The position numbers and the translations under genes were made by a program. Below the pieces are notes generated by a model. The model saw only the letters and a list, made by a program, of their open reading frames with translations, did not search any database and was not told the origin of the DNA. A DNA stretch of 41,013 nt from a virus, in the IMG/VR virus record IMGVR_UViG_3300028803_000008, positions 1 to 41,013 of that record. The stretch is one strand, 5' to 3'. Numbering within the stretch: position 1 is the first letter of the stretch; each line of letters opens with the position of its first letter. Below, piece after piece: positions 1-7,319 of this stretch.

Positions 1-42
1 CCGTCACTTCCGTCACGTGTACGTGGGTGGTAAGGTATCGAC

Positions 43-252
43 GTGGAAGATGGAAAAAGGACAAAAGGATGTGGGAGCGGTGGTAGGAGGAACTATTGGC
101 TTCTGCTAGTGGTGCTGATTGCGTTGGCGGTGGCGGCCACGCTGATAGGCGCATGCGATCGTCCAGTCGCCAGGCCGCTGACATGTGCCACGTTCGCGCC
201 TTCGCTGGTCGGCACCCCGACTGTGGATCCTTGCGCGCCGAGGTCGTCATGA
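43..252 (+). CDS. small putative lipoprotein
   Basis: 69-aa product with a basic N-terminus (residues 1-17), a hydrophobic segment at about 19-37 and a possible lipobox ending in IGAC at Cys38, so it may be lipid-anchored or a single-pass membrane protein. GTG start; the stop overlaps the next gene's start as ATGA (249-252), which implies translational coupling and is the best evidence that it is real. No family recognised. A plain transmembrane anchor is the alternative to lipidation. Confidence 0.6.
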   Translation: MEDGKRTKGCGSGGRRNYWLLLVVLIALAVAATLIGACDRPVARPLTCATFAPSLVGTPTVDPCAPRSS

Positions 253-659
253 CGTCCAAGCTGATAGTGACACGTGGGTTGCCGGCGTCGGGTAAGACGA
301 CGTGGGCGTTGTCGCAGGCGGGTTGCTGGCATTTCTCCAGGGATCTGCTGCGCGCCGCCTATGTGGGGACGTGGGATTACGGCAGCGAGGAGCTGGAGAC
401 GCCGCTGACGGCCATTCAGTATGCGTGTGTGGGGATCACGTTGGAGCAGGGCTTCGACGTGATCGTGGATGACTGCAATCTGCACCCGGCGTATGCGGAG
501 GGACTTGCCACTGTGGCGGCGATGGCCGGTGCCGATTTCGAGGTGAAAGATTTCACCGACGTGCCGTTGGAGGTGTGCCTCGAACGTGATGCTGCCCGCG
601 TCCGCCCGGTCGGCCGTGACGTGATCATGGCGATGCACGCCAAATATCTGGCCGACTGA
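249..659 (+). CDS. polynucleotide 5'-kinase (P-loop, T4 Pnk-like kinase domain)
   Basis: 136-aa P-loop kinase. The Walker A motif GLPASGKTTWA lies near residues 9-19, followed by HFSRDLLR (compare the RDDLR substrate motif of T4 Pnk) and VDDCNLHP (Walker B-like strand plus N-x-x-P). Size and motif order match the stand-alone kinase domain; there is no 3'-phosphatase domain. Family members phosphorylate 5'-OH ends of RNA or DNA using ATP. I start at the internal ATG overlapping the upstream stop (ATGA) rather than the longer frame, because homology-like sequence begins there. In a phage with a large tRNA array a role in repairing cleaved tRNA is plausible, but no RNA ligase is visible in this window, so that role is inference. 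Confidence 0.88.
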   Translation: MTSKLIVTRGLPASGKTTWALSQAGCWHFSRDLLRAAYVGTWDYGSEELETPLTAIQYACVGITLEQGFDVIVDDCNLHPAYAEGLATVAAMAGADFEVKDFTDVPLEVCLERDAARVRPVGRDVIMAMHAKYLAD

Positions 660-749
660 ATGCGTTACCTGCTTGCCTCATTGTGGGATGTGCTGCTGAT
701 TTCGGCCATCGCCGTAGTTTTCATCTGGCTTGGGAGGAAACATCAGTGA
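660..749 (+). CDS. 29-aa single-pass membrane peptide
   Basis: ATG directly follows the kinase stop (TGA-ATG), and the ORF ends in a GTGA overlap with the next gene (746-749). The product has one hydrophobic helix (about residues 3-23, WDVLLISAIAVVFIWLG) and a basic tail GRKHQ. The exact packing into a chain of overlapping small membrane genes is the support; no family recognised. Confidence 0.6.
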   Translation: MRYLLASLWDVLLISAIAVVFIWLGRKHQ

Positions 750-958
750 AAGAGAGAGAGGCCGCCATTGTCCGCATAGCCGTCGCTGTGACATGGGCGG
801 TGGCATATGCGGCTTTGCTGATGGTCGTGTGCGTCGTCACCTTAGGCGATGATGCGAGATGGTGGCGTTTGCTGATCATCGCCGTGGGTTGCGCGATCAG
901 CGGCGTGGCTCTGTGGAGAATCCTTGTCAGCGCCGCGTGGAAGGGCAGTGGCGAATGA
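746..958 (+). CDS. small membrane protein, two TM segments
   Basis: 70 aa; GTG start preceded by the good Shine-Dalgarno GGGAGGAAA. Two hydrophobic segments (about residues 8-30 and 41-61) separated by GDDARWW. Coupled at both ends by GTGA/ATGA overlaps. Function unknown; an inner-membrane location is inferred from composition. Confidence 0.75.
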   Translation: MKEREAAIVRIAVAVTWAVAYAALLMVVCVVTLGDDARWWRLLIIAVGCAISGVALWRILVSAAWKGSGE

Positions 959-1086
959 GGGGCGTCTACATCGTCGGATGTCTAGCCGGCGTCGGGCTGG
1001 CAACGTGGCTTGCGATCATCATCATCAACGGTGTCCGCAACCGCATCAAGATAGTCAACGAGAGGAAGAGGAGATCAATCAAGTGA
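955..1086 (+). CDS. 43-aa membrane peptide
   Basis: Starts in an ATGA overlap with the gene before and ends in a GTGA overlap with the lipoprotein gene after. One hydrophobic segment (about residues 4-25) followed by a strongly basic tail (RNRIKIVNERKRR), giving a positive-inside topology. No family recognised. Confidence 0.65.
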   Translation: MRGVYIVGCLAGVGLATWLAIIIINGVRNRIKIVNERKRRSIK

Positions 1087-2066
1087 AGAAACTGATGGCC
1101 GTTGCGCTGGCGGGGACGTTGCTGCTGGGGGCGTGTTCCACGATCGCCGACCCTGACCATGTGGGTTTGTACTACTACGAGGGTTCCAGCGACGGCTACA
1201 AGTTCGGCGAATGCATCAGCCCTGGACTGACAGGCAAGGCCGAGACGAACAACTCGGTGGTGTTCCTGCCCACGAATCTGCGCACGTGGACGATCGATGG
1301 CGTCCCGGATCCGGCGCATCCGGGCGCATGGGTTGCGGCGCCTGGCGCCGATTCGGGTGAGGAAATCGTCGTGTCGGCCAAGCCGGAGGTCAACCAGCCT
1401 TCTGGGGTGCAGGTGCGTGTCGCGACGAAAACCTCGTTCAACTTGAACACGTTCTGCGACAAGGACGGGGGGATGGTTCGCGAGTTTTGGGAGAAGATCG
1501 GACGCCGCTACAAGGCGGACACCGACCAGGGGTGGAAGGACATGCTCAACGCGGAGCTGGTCCCCACGCAGAAGACGATCATCCGTGATGTGATCCGCGG
1601 CTACAACGCTGATGCGTTCATCGCGAATCTGGACGGTGTCCAGGCTGCTGCGCAGCAGGCCATCGCCGAGCGCCTGGCGGTCGAGTTTAATCGGATCACT
1701 GGTGGCAATTTCTTCTGCGGCCCCAGCTTCAAACGGGCGGATCCGAAATGTCCGCCGCTGGAACTGTTGATCATCGGTGCCGAGTACGCCGACGCCGGGA
1801 TCCAGGCTGCCCGTAACGAGAAGGTGAAAGCTGTGGAGCTGGCCGCGGCGAAGCTGGCCACCGCGCAGGGTGAGGCTGCGGCGTTGGTGGCTGAGGCTGA
1901 GGGCAAACGCAATGCCGCTGCGGCGCTGGCGGGCCTGTACAACAGCCTCGGCTGGGTGCAGCTGCAGATGCAGATTTTGCAGCTTGAGGCCGTGAAGGCG
2001 TGTGCCAGCAACGCGAACTGTCACATGATGATCGGCGGCACCGGCCAGATCTTCTCCATCAAGTAA
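1083..2066 (+). CDS. SPFH/band-7-like lipoprotein
   Basis: 327 aa. N-terminal signal with a textbook lipobox (LLLGAC, Cys about residue 18) predicts a lipid-anchored, surface-exposed protein. After a central beta-rich domain comes a long Ala/Glu-rich helical region (about residues 230-290, with repeats of the AEAEGKRNAAAALA type), as in prohibitin/SPFH proteins, which oligomerise at membranes. GTG start overlaps the previous stop (GTGA). Some actinophages carry SPFH proteins; their role is unresolved. With the surrounding membrane peptides, an action at the host envelope is likely. Confidence 0.78.
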   Translation: MKKLMAVALAGTLLLGACSTIADPDHVGLYYYEGSSDGYKFGECISPGLTGKAETNNSVVFLPTNLRTWTIDGVPDPAHPGAWVAAPGADSGEEIVVSAKPEVNQPSGVQVRVATKTSFNLNTFCDKDGGMVREFWEKIGRRYKADTDQGWKDMLNAELVPTQKTIIRDVIRGYNADAFIANLDGVQAAAQQAIAERLAVEFNRITGGNFFCGPSFKRADPKCPPLELLIIGAEYADAGIQAARNEKVKAVELAAAKLATAQGEAAALVAEAEGKRNAAAALAGLYNSLGWVQLQMQILQLEAVKACASNANCHMMIGGTGQIFSIK

Positions 2067-2161
2067 TGGAGACGCTATCTGACTGGCTGATCATGGGCGG
2101 TCTGATGGGTCTGGCGGTCACTGTCGTCGGGTTCCTGTGGATCTTCCGGCACCGCCTGTAA
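2066..2161 (+). CDS. 31-aa membrane peptide
   Basis: Starts in a TAATG overlap with the SPFH gene. One glycine-rich hydrophobic helix (MGGLMGLAVTVVGFLWIF) and a basic C-terminus (RHRL). A terminator follows five bases after the stop, so this closes the operon. Too short for family assignment. Confidence 0.6.
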   Translation: METLSDWLIMGGLMGLAVTVVGFLWIFRHRL

Positions 2162-2346
2162 CGTTCCCCCTGCGCCACTTCCCCGGCGCAGGGGTTTCGT
2201 GTGGAGAGGATCGACCGATAAGCCGCCCCCGTTACTTCACCGCTGCGGCGGCCACCTTCGCCGCGGTCTACTGCATCATGGGCAGTGCGCTCGCAGCCCT
2301 GCTGCTCACGACCATCACATGCATGATCTTGAGGCGCGACCTGTGA
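2137..2346 (+). CDS. possible small membrane protein, start unclear
   Basis: Open frame of 69 codons from a GTG inside the previous gene. Only the C-terminal half looks protein-like: a hydrophobic stretch (AAAATFAAVYCIMGSALAALLLTTITCMIL) with a basic RRDL end. No ATG/GTG/TTG fits the Shine-Dalgarno-like GTGGAGAGG at 2200-2208, so either the long start is used across the terminator or translation begins at the ATG at 2278 (22 aa). Low certainty. Confidence 0.35.
   Translation: MDLPAPPVTFPLRHFPGAGVSCGEDRPISRPRYFTAAAATFAAVYCIMGSALAALLLTTITCMILRRDL
2167..2194 (+). terminator. intrinsic terminator of the leftmost operon
   Basis: Perfect 10-bp stem CCCCTGCGCC/GGCGCAGGGG with an 8-nt loop, followed by TTTCGT. 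Sits just after the 31-aa membrane peptide gene. Confidence 0.7.
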
Positions 2347-2371
2347 CCGGCCATCGGTCTCACTGCCCACT

Positions 2372-2386
2372 CCCCCTGGGCGGGGG
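2372..2386 (+). terminator. weak GC hairpin, possible terminator
   Basis: CCCCC-TGGGC-GGGGG hairpin followed by CTTCGCTGTTT, between convergent plus and minus transcription units. Confidence 0.4.
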
Positions 2387-2480
2387 CTTCGCTGTTTCGG
2401 CAGCGCGCATATAGAACGTCCCCACCTGCATGTACGGATAGGCCATTCCCAGGTGGTGTGGACCAGCTGCGGCTCTGTCA

Positions 2481-2648
2481 CTATCGCTTGGCTTGCTTCC
2501 AGCGCCATTTGAACGGTAGTGGCTTGGCGGCGCGTTCCCGGCGCAGCTCAGCGCAGTGGCGTTGGTGGCTGCCGGTGGGGCCGTCGCGGTGGTCGCCGTC
2601 GAGACATTTCTGGCACCAGGGGCTGAAGATCTCAGGGTTTAGGGGCAC
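2481..2648 (-). CDS. small Cys/His zinc-binding-type protein
   Basis: 55-aa product. WCQKCLDGDHRDG followed by SHQRHC gives C-x2-C...H...H-x3-C, a likely single zinc site; the C-terminus is basic (KPLPFKWRWKQAKR). GTG start chosen because GGAGGAGAA lies just upstream; a GTG immediately after the primase stop (TGAGTG) is the alternative. Last gene of the replication operon. Function unknown. Confidence 0.6.
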   Translation of the reverse strand: MPLNPEIFSPWCQKCLDGDHRDGPTGSHQRHCAELRRERAAKPLPFKWRWKQAKR

Positions 2649-2663
2649 TTCTCCTCCGTGCAC

Positions 2664-5255
2664 TCACTGTCTCATGGCCATGGTGCCCAGCATCCCGTAG
2701 CTACCTGTCCCCACCCCAAGCCACACAGTGCCCGTGTTAGTGCGTTTACGTTCGAACCCTAGCGATTCCATGCGCTGGCAGAATCGGCGCTCTCCAAGCC
2801 ATCTGATGCCGTTCCCGTTGCACCACGTTTGGTACATGGTGTGCAGGTTGCGCGAGGGCATCTGCTGCTGGGGCTCTTGCACGATGGTGTGGTCTTCGGT
2901 GGCGGCGTCCATGAACTGGGCAACCGAGTCCACATCGCGGCGGTACGTGGCGACTGCCTCGGTAATCTGCGGCAGGTCATCCAGGCCATGCTCCTGATAT
3001 AGGCGCACACCTTCCAGCAGCCAGTTGAGGACACCGGAGGCTTCCTCGGCGAAGATTTTCTCGCCGATCTTCTTCACCTCGGCACCTTGGCCTTTCACCA
3101 CCACCGGGAAGTTGATCGGTTTCACCCGAGCCCACATGGCTGCATCGTCGGAGTTGAGCCGCGGCAGGAAGTTGGTCACCATCCACAACGAAAACTCGAC
3201 GTCCCATGAGCTGTTTTCCTGGTAGAGGCCGCGCGACTTTGCCGTGTCCCCACCGGTCAGCCTCTTGATCAACGCCTCGTTCAGCCGCTCATCCTCGTCG
3301 AGTTCGGCAACAGCGACGAACCGTTTGCCGCGCAGGTCGTTGAGGTCGTTGGTGATCGACGCCTTCTTCGAATGCTCATTGAACGTGGTCGCGTTGGCTG
3401 TCTCCGCGAAGTCACCGAACATGCGCTCAAGGACTTTCACCACCTGCGACTTACCGGTGCCCGGCTTGCCGTGTAGCAGGAACAGGGCGCGTTCCTGCGC
3501 ATCGCCTAGCAGGGTGTGGCCCGCGGCGCGTTGCAGGTAGCTGCGGATTTCCGCATCTGGAAGCAACGTTTCCAGAAGACCTGTCCACTGTGGGCAGGCA
3601 GCATCCTTGTCGTAGTCGACGTAGAGGCGTTTGGTCAGCAGCAGCTTCGGGTCGTGGACGGGGGAGAAGCTGTGGGTGTCCAGATCGAGGACCCCATTGC
3701 CCACGGCGATGATATGCCGGTGCCGGTCGAACTCGTTGCGCACCACGGCGATACGGGGGTCAGTCCTTGCCCATCTGGCCAGGTTGGGGCTAGACGATCG
3801 GCCCATTGAACGTATCCATTTGGCCAGTTCGGTGTTCTCGTCGGCGCGGGCACGTTTGCCTGTCTCCATGAGCATGTGCACCACGCCCTGTTCGTGGGCG
3901 CCTTTGTGATCTTCTTCCCAGGTGACGCCGTTGAACAGGAACCACTTCTTCAGCTGACCGCAGTACTTGAACGTGTCCTCAAAGATCTGCCCGTACACCT
4001 GGCCACCCGCAGCGTATGACTGCTCCACGAACTCAAGTGCGTCGGCGGGTATGAATGGCTTGGCCCATTGGTGCAGCCAGTTCGGGTCCCGGACCGCTAC
4101 GGCCGTTTGAACCGGGCCAGCAGCTGCGGCGTCGATGGCCTGGTCCGCCCAGTTGCTCTGTGCCAGTCCCGTGGCCGGGATAGGTTTCGCCACAGCCATG
4201 GGGGTGGTGCCACGTTTGCCGTATCCCAAGGCTCCCAGCGCTCTGGCTGCTGCAGCATAGTCACCGCCCCACTCTAGAAGGGCGTAGGCGGAGAATTTGT
4301 TGTAAGGGGTTTCCGGCTCGAATTGGGTGGCGGAGGAAAAAACGTACAGCCGGTCTCCGTCTGCGGCGCGGCCGGTGGTGGCGGAGTGGCCGTCTTTCTT
4401 GTTTTTGCCGGGGCGCACCCAGTAGGTGGTGTTGCCCTGAGTGTGGCTGACGCTCCAGCCGTGCGGGCCGAGGATTTCGATCCATTGGGTGCGGTTGTTG
4501 TAGTCGTCGCCCGGCCGGTCCGATAGCAGTGTGGACAGTGCTGGGCGAGGCTGCGGTGCCAGCGTGGCTGGCATCTGGTCGAGGGCGGCGTGGATGGCCT
4601 CGTGCAGCTTGCAGCGTTCGTCCCAGCCGATAGTGGGGATTACCCCCAGTTGCCCGGCTGCGACGCTCCAGCTGTCCCCTGTGGCGTGCACGGTGCCACA
4701 GGATGGGGCGACGACCAGGTAGCCGCCTTCGCCGCGGGTTTCGGACAGGACCTTGATCTTGTTTACTTTTTCGAGGGGCAGCCCGGTCGCCTCCATGTCT
4801 TCGGCGATCTCTTCCTGTGTGACCGGCCGCCGTGCGACTTTGGTGTTGCCTGGCACTTCGTGGTCGGCGATGCGGTACAGGAAGTGCAGGCCGCCGCTGG
4901 GGGTCCATTCGGCGTACCCGTCGTACATAAGCGATTGAAGGAGGTGGCCGACGTCGCGCTTCTCGCATTCATTCATGATTTTGGTGATGTCGTCACCGGA
5001 CGCGGCGCGGCCTTCCAGCTCAAGCATCTCCAGGCCGCCCGAGATGGCGCCACAGACGATGCCGATGCCCGCGGCTGGATTGTTGATCCACCATTTGGTG
5101 ACAAGTTCGCGGCTCATGCGCTTGGTCATGTTCGATTTCCAGTCGAACACCGGCTTTTTGGTGCCGTCCGCACGGATGGGGATGATGCTGCAGCCTGCGT
5201 CGTGCCAGATCAGGGCCGCGTCAGCGATGATCTTCGAATCCCCGATTGCGCTCAT
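2664..5255 (-). CDS. bifunctional DNA primase/SF3 (D5-like) helicase
   Basis: 863 aa. N-terminal prim-pol-like region (about 1-330; GCSIIPIRADGTKKP near 20-35, TPSGGLHFLY near 118-127), a linker, then a D5_N-like region and a superfamily-3 helicase core. The Walker A motif HGKPGTGKSQ is near residue 605, followed by the AELDEDE acidic strand and MVTNFLPR as sensor-type sequence. Length and order match phage and plasmid P4/D5-type primase-helicases that prime and unwind at the replication fork. ATG start; the upstream GGGTGGCAAC is a weak Shine-Dalgarno. Confidence 0.92.
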   Translation of the reverse strand: MSAIGDSKIIADAALIWHDAGCSIIPIRADGTKKPVFDWKSNMTKRMSRELVTKWWINNPAAGIGIVCGAISGGLEMLELEGRAASGDDITKIMNECEKRDVGHLLQSLMYDGYAEWTPSGGLHFLYRIADHEVPGNTKVARRPVTQEEIAEDMEATGLPLEKVNKIKVLSETRGEGGYLVVAPSCGTVHATGDSWSVAAGQLGVIPTIGWDERCKLHEAIHAALDQMPATLAPQPRPALSTLLSDRPGDDYNNRTQWIEILGPHGWSVSHTQGNTTYWVRPGKNKKDGHSATTGRAADGDRLYVFSSATQFEPETPYNKFSAYALLEWGGDYAAAARALGALGYGKRGTTPMAVAKPIPATGLAQSNWADQAIDAAAAGPVQTAVAVRDPNWLHQWAKPFIPADALEFVEQSYAAGGQVYGQIFEDTFKYCGQLKKWFLFNGVTWEEDHKGAHEQGVVHMLMETGKRARADENTELAKWIRSMGRSSSPNLARWARTDPRIAVVRNEFDRHRHIIAVGNGVLDLDTHSFSPVHDPKLLLTKRLYVDYDKDAACPQWTGLLETLLPDAEIRSYLQRAAGHTLLGDAQERALFLLHGKPGTGKSQVVKVLERMFGDFAETANATTFNEHSKKASITNDLNDLRGKRFVAVAELDEDERLNEALIKRLTGGDTAKSRGLYQENSSWDVEFSLWMVTNFLPRLNSDDAAMWARVKPINFPVVVKGQGAEVKKIGEKIFAEEASGVLNWLLEGVRLYQEHGLDDLPQITEAVATYRRDVDSVAQFMDAATEDHTIVQEPQQQMPSRNLHTMYQTWCNGNGIRWLGERRFCQRMESLGFERKRTNTGTVWLGVGTGSYGMLGTMAMRQ

Positions 5256-5256
5256 G

Positions 5257-5286
5257 TTGCCACCCGCTGTCTTCCTCTGCTATCGT
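5257..5286 (+). promoter_or_regulatory. SigA-like promoter, plus strand, over the primase start
   Basis: TTGCCA (5257-5262), 18-bp spacer, TATCGT (5281-5286). It points rightward from within the primase start region and is 8 bases upstream of an ATG (5295). A strong terminator on the same strand at 5547 supports a short plus-strand transcript. Confidence 0.45.
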
Positions 5287-5294
5287 AAGCAGGT

Positions 5295-5381
5295 ATGCCC
5301 ATGACCACCGGCAATTCAGCCGATGGTTGTTTCAAAGGTCGGATCACGGCAACGCCTCTCATCGGAGCCACGATCCATTGA
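5295..5381 (+). CDS. possible 28-aa leaderless ORF
   Basis: ATG lies 8 bases after the TATCGT -10 box, as in leaderless mRNAs. Product starts MPMTTGNSADGCFKGRI; no family. It may instead be a fortuitous frame in a noncoding RNA. Confidence 0.25.
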   Translation: MPMTTGNSADGCFKGRITATPLIGATIH

Positions 5382-5546
5382 TCAAGCCCTTTGCCCAGTT
5401 GGCGCCGGGAGGACTTGGTCTGAAAGCAGCCTAACCGAAGATCGTGCTGTAGCCCAGTGCGGGATCCGTGTTAAGGTGAAAAGTAGAGCCGGATAGGTCC
5501 TCAGGTTGTGCTGTCTTCCTCGGTTGATCTGTTCTTCTCTCCTCTC
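5382..5546. other. gene-free divergent region
   Basis: No convincing ORF on either strand. It would be the body of the short plus-strand transcript between the promoter at 5257 and the terminator at 5547. I see no tRNA-like or repeat structure in it. Confidence 0.5.
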
Positions 5547-5584
5547 GGCCGCCGGGCTTCTCTCCCGGCGGCCCTTAACTTTTC
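5547..5584 (+). terminator. intrinsic terminator, plus strand
   Basis: 10-bp stem GGCCGCCGGG/CCCGGCGGCC, 7-nt loop, then CTTAACTTTTC. The T-rich tail is on the plus strand only, so it ends a rightward transcript although both neighbouring genes are on the minus strand. Confidence 0.7.
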
Positions 5585-5847
5585 TAGCGGCTGTTCAGCC
5601 GCTCCACCAGCTCCCCCAGCGGCCGGCGGTCCAGCGCCTCCACACCCTTCAACGTGATCGCCACCTCCGGCACAGGTTCATCGCCTATGTAGATGTAGCC
5701 GTCGCGGTGCAACAAATCCACCTGCTGCGTGACGTCCTTAGACAGATGCGTCGAATGCCATTTGCCGCTGGTGACGTCGAACCAGACACCATCATCAACT
5801 ATGTCGTGCAGGACAAGGCACTGCGCCAAACTCGGTTTTGGATTCAT
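5584..5847 (-). CDS. hypothetical protein, winged-helix-like
   Basis: 87 aa. Pattern LVLHDIVDDGVWFDV...KDVTQQVDLLHRDGYIYIGDE...ITLKGVEAL resembles a small winged-helix domain (helix, helix, hairpin wing) as in MarR-like or replication-associated proteins. ATG start with upstream GGGGAAAGG. No catalytic motif; family not recognised. Confidence 0.7.
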   Translation of the reverse strand: MNPKPSLAQCLVLHDIVDDGVWFDVTSGKWHSTHLSKDVTQQVDLLHRDGYIYIGDEPVPEVAITLKGVEALDRRPLGELVERLNSR

Positions 5848-5947
5848 TCCAGAAACCTTTCCCCTATGAATCGGGTGTAGGCCGGGGGTATCGCCTCGGT
5901 CAACTCTTCACGTGCTGATGTCCAGCCGATGCCCATGGCATGCTGCA

Positions 5948-6592
5948 CTAGAACGGCGGTTCCTGGTCGTAGCCGGCGTTGGCTTTCGCCATGGCGCGCA
6001 TCTGGTCGAGGGTGTTCTGCGCCGGGCCTTTACCAGGTTCATGTTGCACATACACCGAGTCCGCTCCTGGCCGCGGTGGTGGGGTGTATCCGGGAGGTCC
6101 CGGCATCACCTCAGGTGCCGCTTCGGCGAACTGGCCGGCGACAGGCACCAGGAACTCGGGGTGCGCGATCAGGAACGCCTGCCCGCGCTGCACGCAGCCT
6201 GCATCGGCGGACAGGTCCTGCCACATCAGCGGCGGTTTTCCCTTGGTGGGGACACCTTTGTAGATGGTGCCGATGAGTGTCTGGCTCAGGTAGCGTTTGA
6301 AGCAGCCTTTCAAATATCCCTGCAAGATGACCTGGTCGCGGAACTGGGTGTCGGCGGCGAATCCTGGCAGCGCCTCCCCGTCCTCGTTCTCCGCGGCGTG
6401 GATCGGGTCCAGGATCACCGCGTCGACGAACACGGCGTCGGTGCCTTCAGGTGCGTGGGTGGTGATGAAGTCCCGGTCCTGGTACTTCAACGGTCGCACG
6501 ATCAGCAGCTTGCCTTTGCAGCGTGACACCGGCAGGTAGATGCGGTCCCCGGTGTCTTGCTTGTCGGTGACTGTCGTGAATGGACTAGTCAT
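5948..6592 (-). CDS. SSB-like single-stranded DNA-binding protein
   Basis: 214 aa. The N-terminal 130 residues are beta-rich and basic/aromatic (VSRCKGKLLIVRPLKYQDRD). A Pro/Gly-rich linker (about 165-200) ends in the tip DQEPPF, very close to the acidic-PPF tip by which bacterial SSBs recruit repair proteins (actinobacterial SSB typically ends DEPPF). The lack of a recognisable SSB core means the call rests on architecture and tail. AGGGAG lies 9 bases before the ATG. It sits in the replication/recombination operon, which fits. Confidence 0.65.
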   Translation of the reverse strand: MTSPFTTVTDKQDTGDRIYLPVSRCKGKLLIVRPLKYQDRDFITTHAPEGTDAVFVDAVILDPIHAAENEDGEALPGFAADTQFRDQVILQGYLKGCFKRYLSQTLIGTIYKGVPTKGKPPLMWQDLSADAGCVQRGQAFLIAHPEFLVPVAGQFAEAAPEVMPGPPGYTPPPRPGADSVYVQHEPGKGPAQNTLDQMRAMAKANAGYDQEPPF

Positions 6593-6645
6593 GATTCTGT
6601 CTCCCTGTTCAAGATTCGATTCGAGTTTCCTAGCAGCCTAGGATG

Positions 6646-6861
6646 CTATGGCGCCAGTTTGCTTTGATCTTCCGGAACGTCGATCCCGTTCGCCTGCAAC
6701 GTTTTGATCAACACCATCTGAAATCGGATCATGTCCGTACGCTGCTGATTGACGATCTTATGCGTCGGCATAATCACTTTTACCGCCAGTAACAGGCCAC
6801 CCACAGCGGTGACCATTGTGGCGCCTGCGGTGACAAGGCCGGCGATGGTGCCAGAGTCCAT
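6646..6861 (-). CDS. small membrane protein
   Basis: 71 aa, AAGGAGCAGGA before ATG. One hydrophobic helix (about residues 7-30, glycine-rich GLVTAGATMVTAVGGLLLAV) followed by a charged, probably helical cytoplasmic part. It resembles small phage membrane proteins; it could be holin-like, but no lysis genes are nearby. Confidence 0.75.
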   Translation of the reverse strand: MDSGTIAGLVTAGATMVTAVGGLLLAVKVIMPTHKIVNQQRTDMIRFQMVLIKTLQANGIDVPEDQSKLAP

Positions 6862-6870
6862 TCCTGCTCC

Positions 6871-7062
6871 TTACGGTTTACGAAAGGCGATTACCTGCAT
6901 CGGGAACGCGGGCACCCCGGAGACTGAACTCCACGAATAGATGTGAATCCCGTTGCCCTCGAATATGGGCTTCACCTGTTCGTAGGCTTCCTGCTGGGTC
7001 TGCTTGTGCTCGTTGAACCATAAGGTGAGGTGAATGCTGTCGCCTGGCTGCAACACAATCAT
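6871..7062 (-). CDS. hypothetical protein
   Basis: 63 aa, strong Shine-Dalgarno AGGAGG 8 bases before ATG. Contains LTLWFNEHKQTQQEAYEQVKPIFEGNGIHIYSW, a helix between beta strands, possibly a small alpha/beta fold. Family not recognised. Confidence 0.75.
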   Translation of the reverse strand: MIVLQPGDSIHLTLWFNEHKQTQQEAYEQVKPIFEGNGIHIYSWSSVSGVPAFPMQVIAFRKP

Positions 7063-7073
7063 TCGCCGGCCTC

Positions 7074-7319
7074 CTAGGATATTGCGAATTCGGGGCCGAT
7101 GAATATTCTCTCGGTGGCGATTCCTATTGCGCCGAAAGCCTTTTGCGTACAGCTTTCGCAGAGGTGGAACGATGATTCATCCGTCCGGATTCGCAAATGT
7201 GCATCATCGGCCCCTTCCTTGACAAGCACCTTTAGCATGCCGCTTGCGAATAAGTGGGGGGACCCGATAAGTGCACCGGCCCCTTCGCAGTCTCCATCAC
7301 ATACTGTGATTGTGCTCAT
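7074..7319 (-). CDS. small zinc-ribbon-like protein
   Basis: 81 aa. The start is set at the ATG overlapping the nuclease stop (ATGA, 7316-7319) rather than the longer frame. CDGDC near the N-terminus and CESC in the C-terminal half make a plausible two-half zinc site. Translationally coupled to the nuclease; function unknown. Confidence 0.7.
   Translation of the reverse strand: MSTITVCDGDCEGAGALIGSPHLFASGMLKVLVKEGADDAHLRIRTDESSFHLCESCTQKAFGAIGIATERIFIGPEFAIS

Noticed and set aside
93-2024. Long minus-strand ORFs opposite the left operon
   Set aside because: They mirror plus-strand genes with GC-rich third positions; no ribosome sites and low-complexity Arg/His-rich translations.
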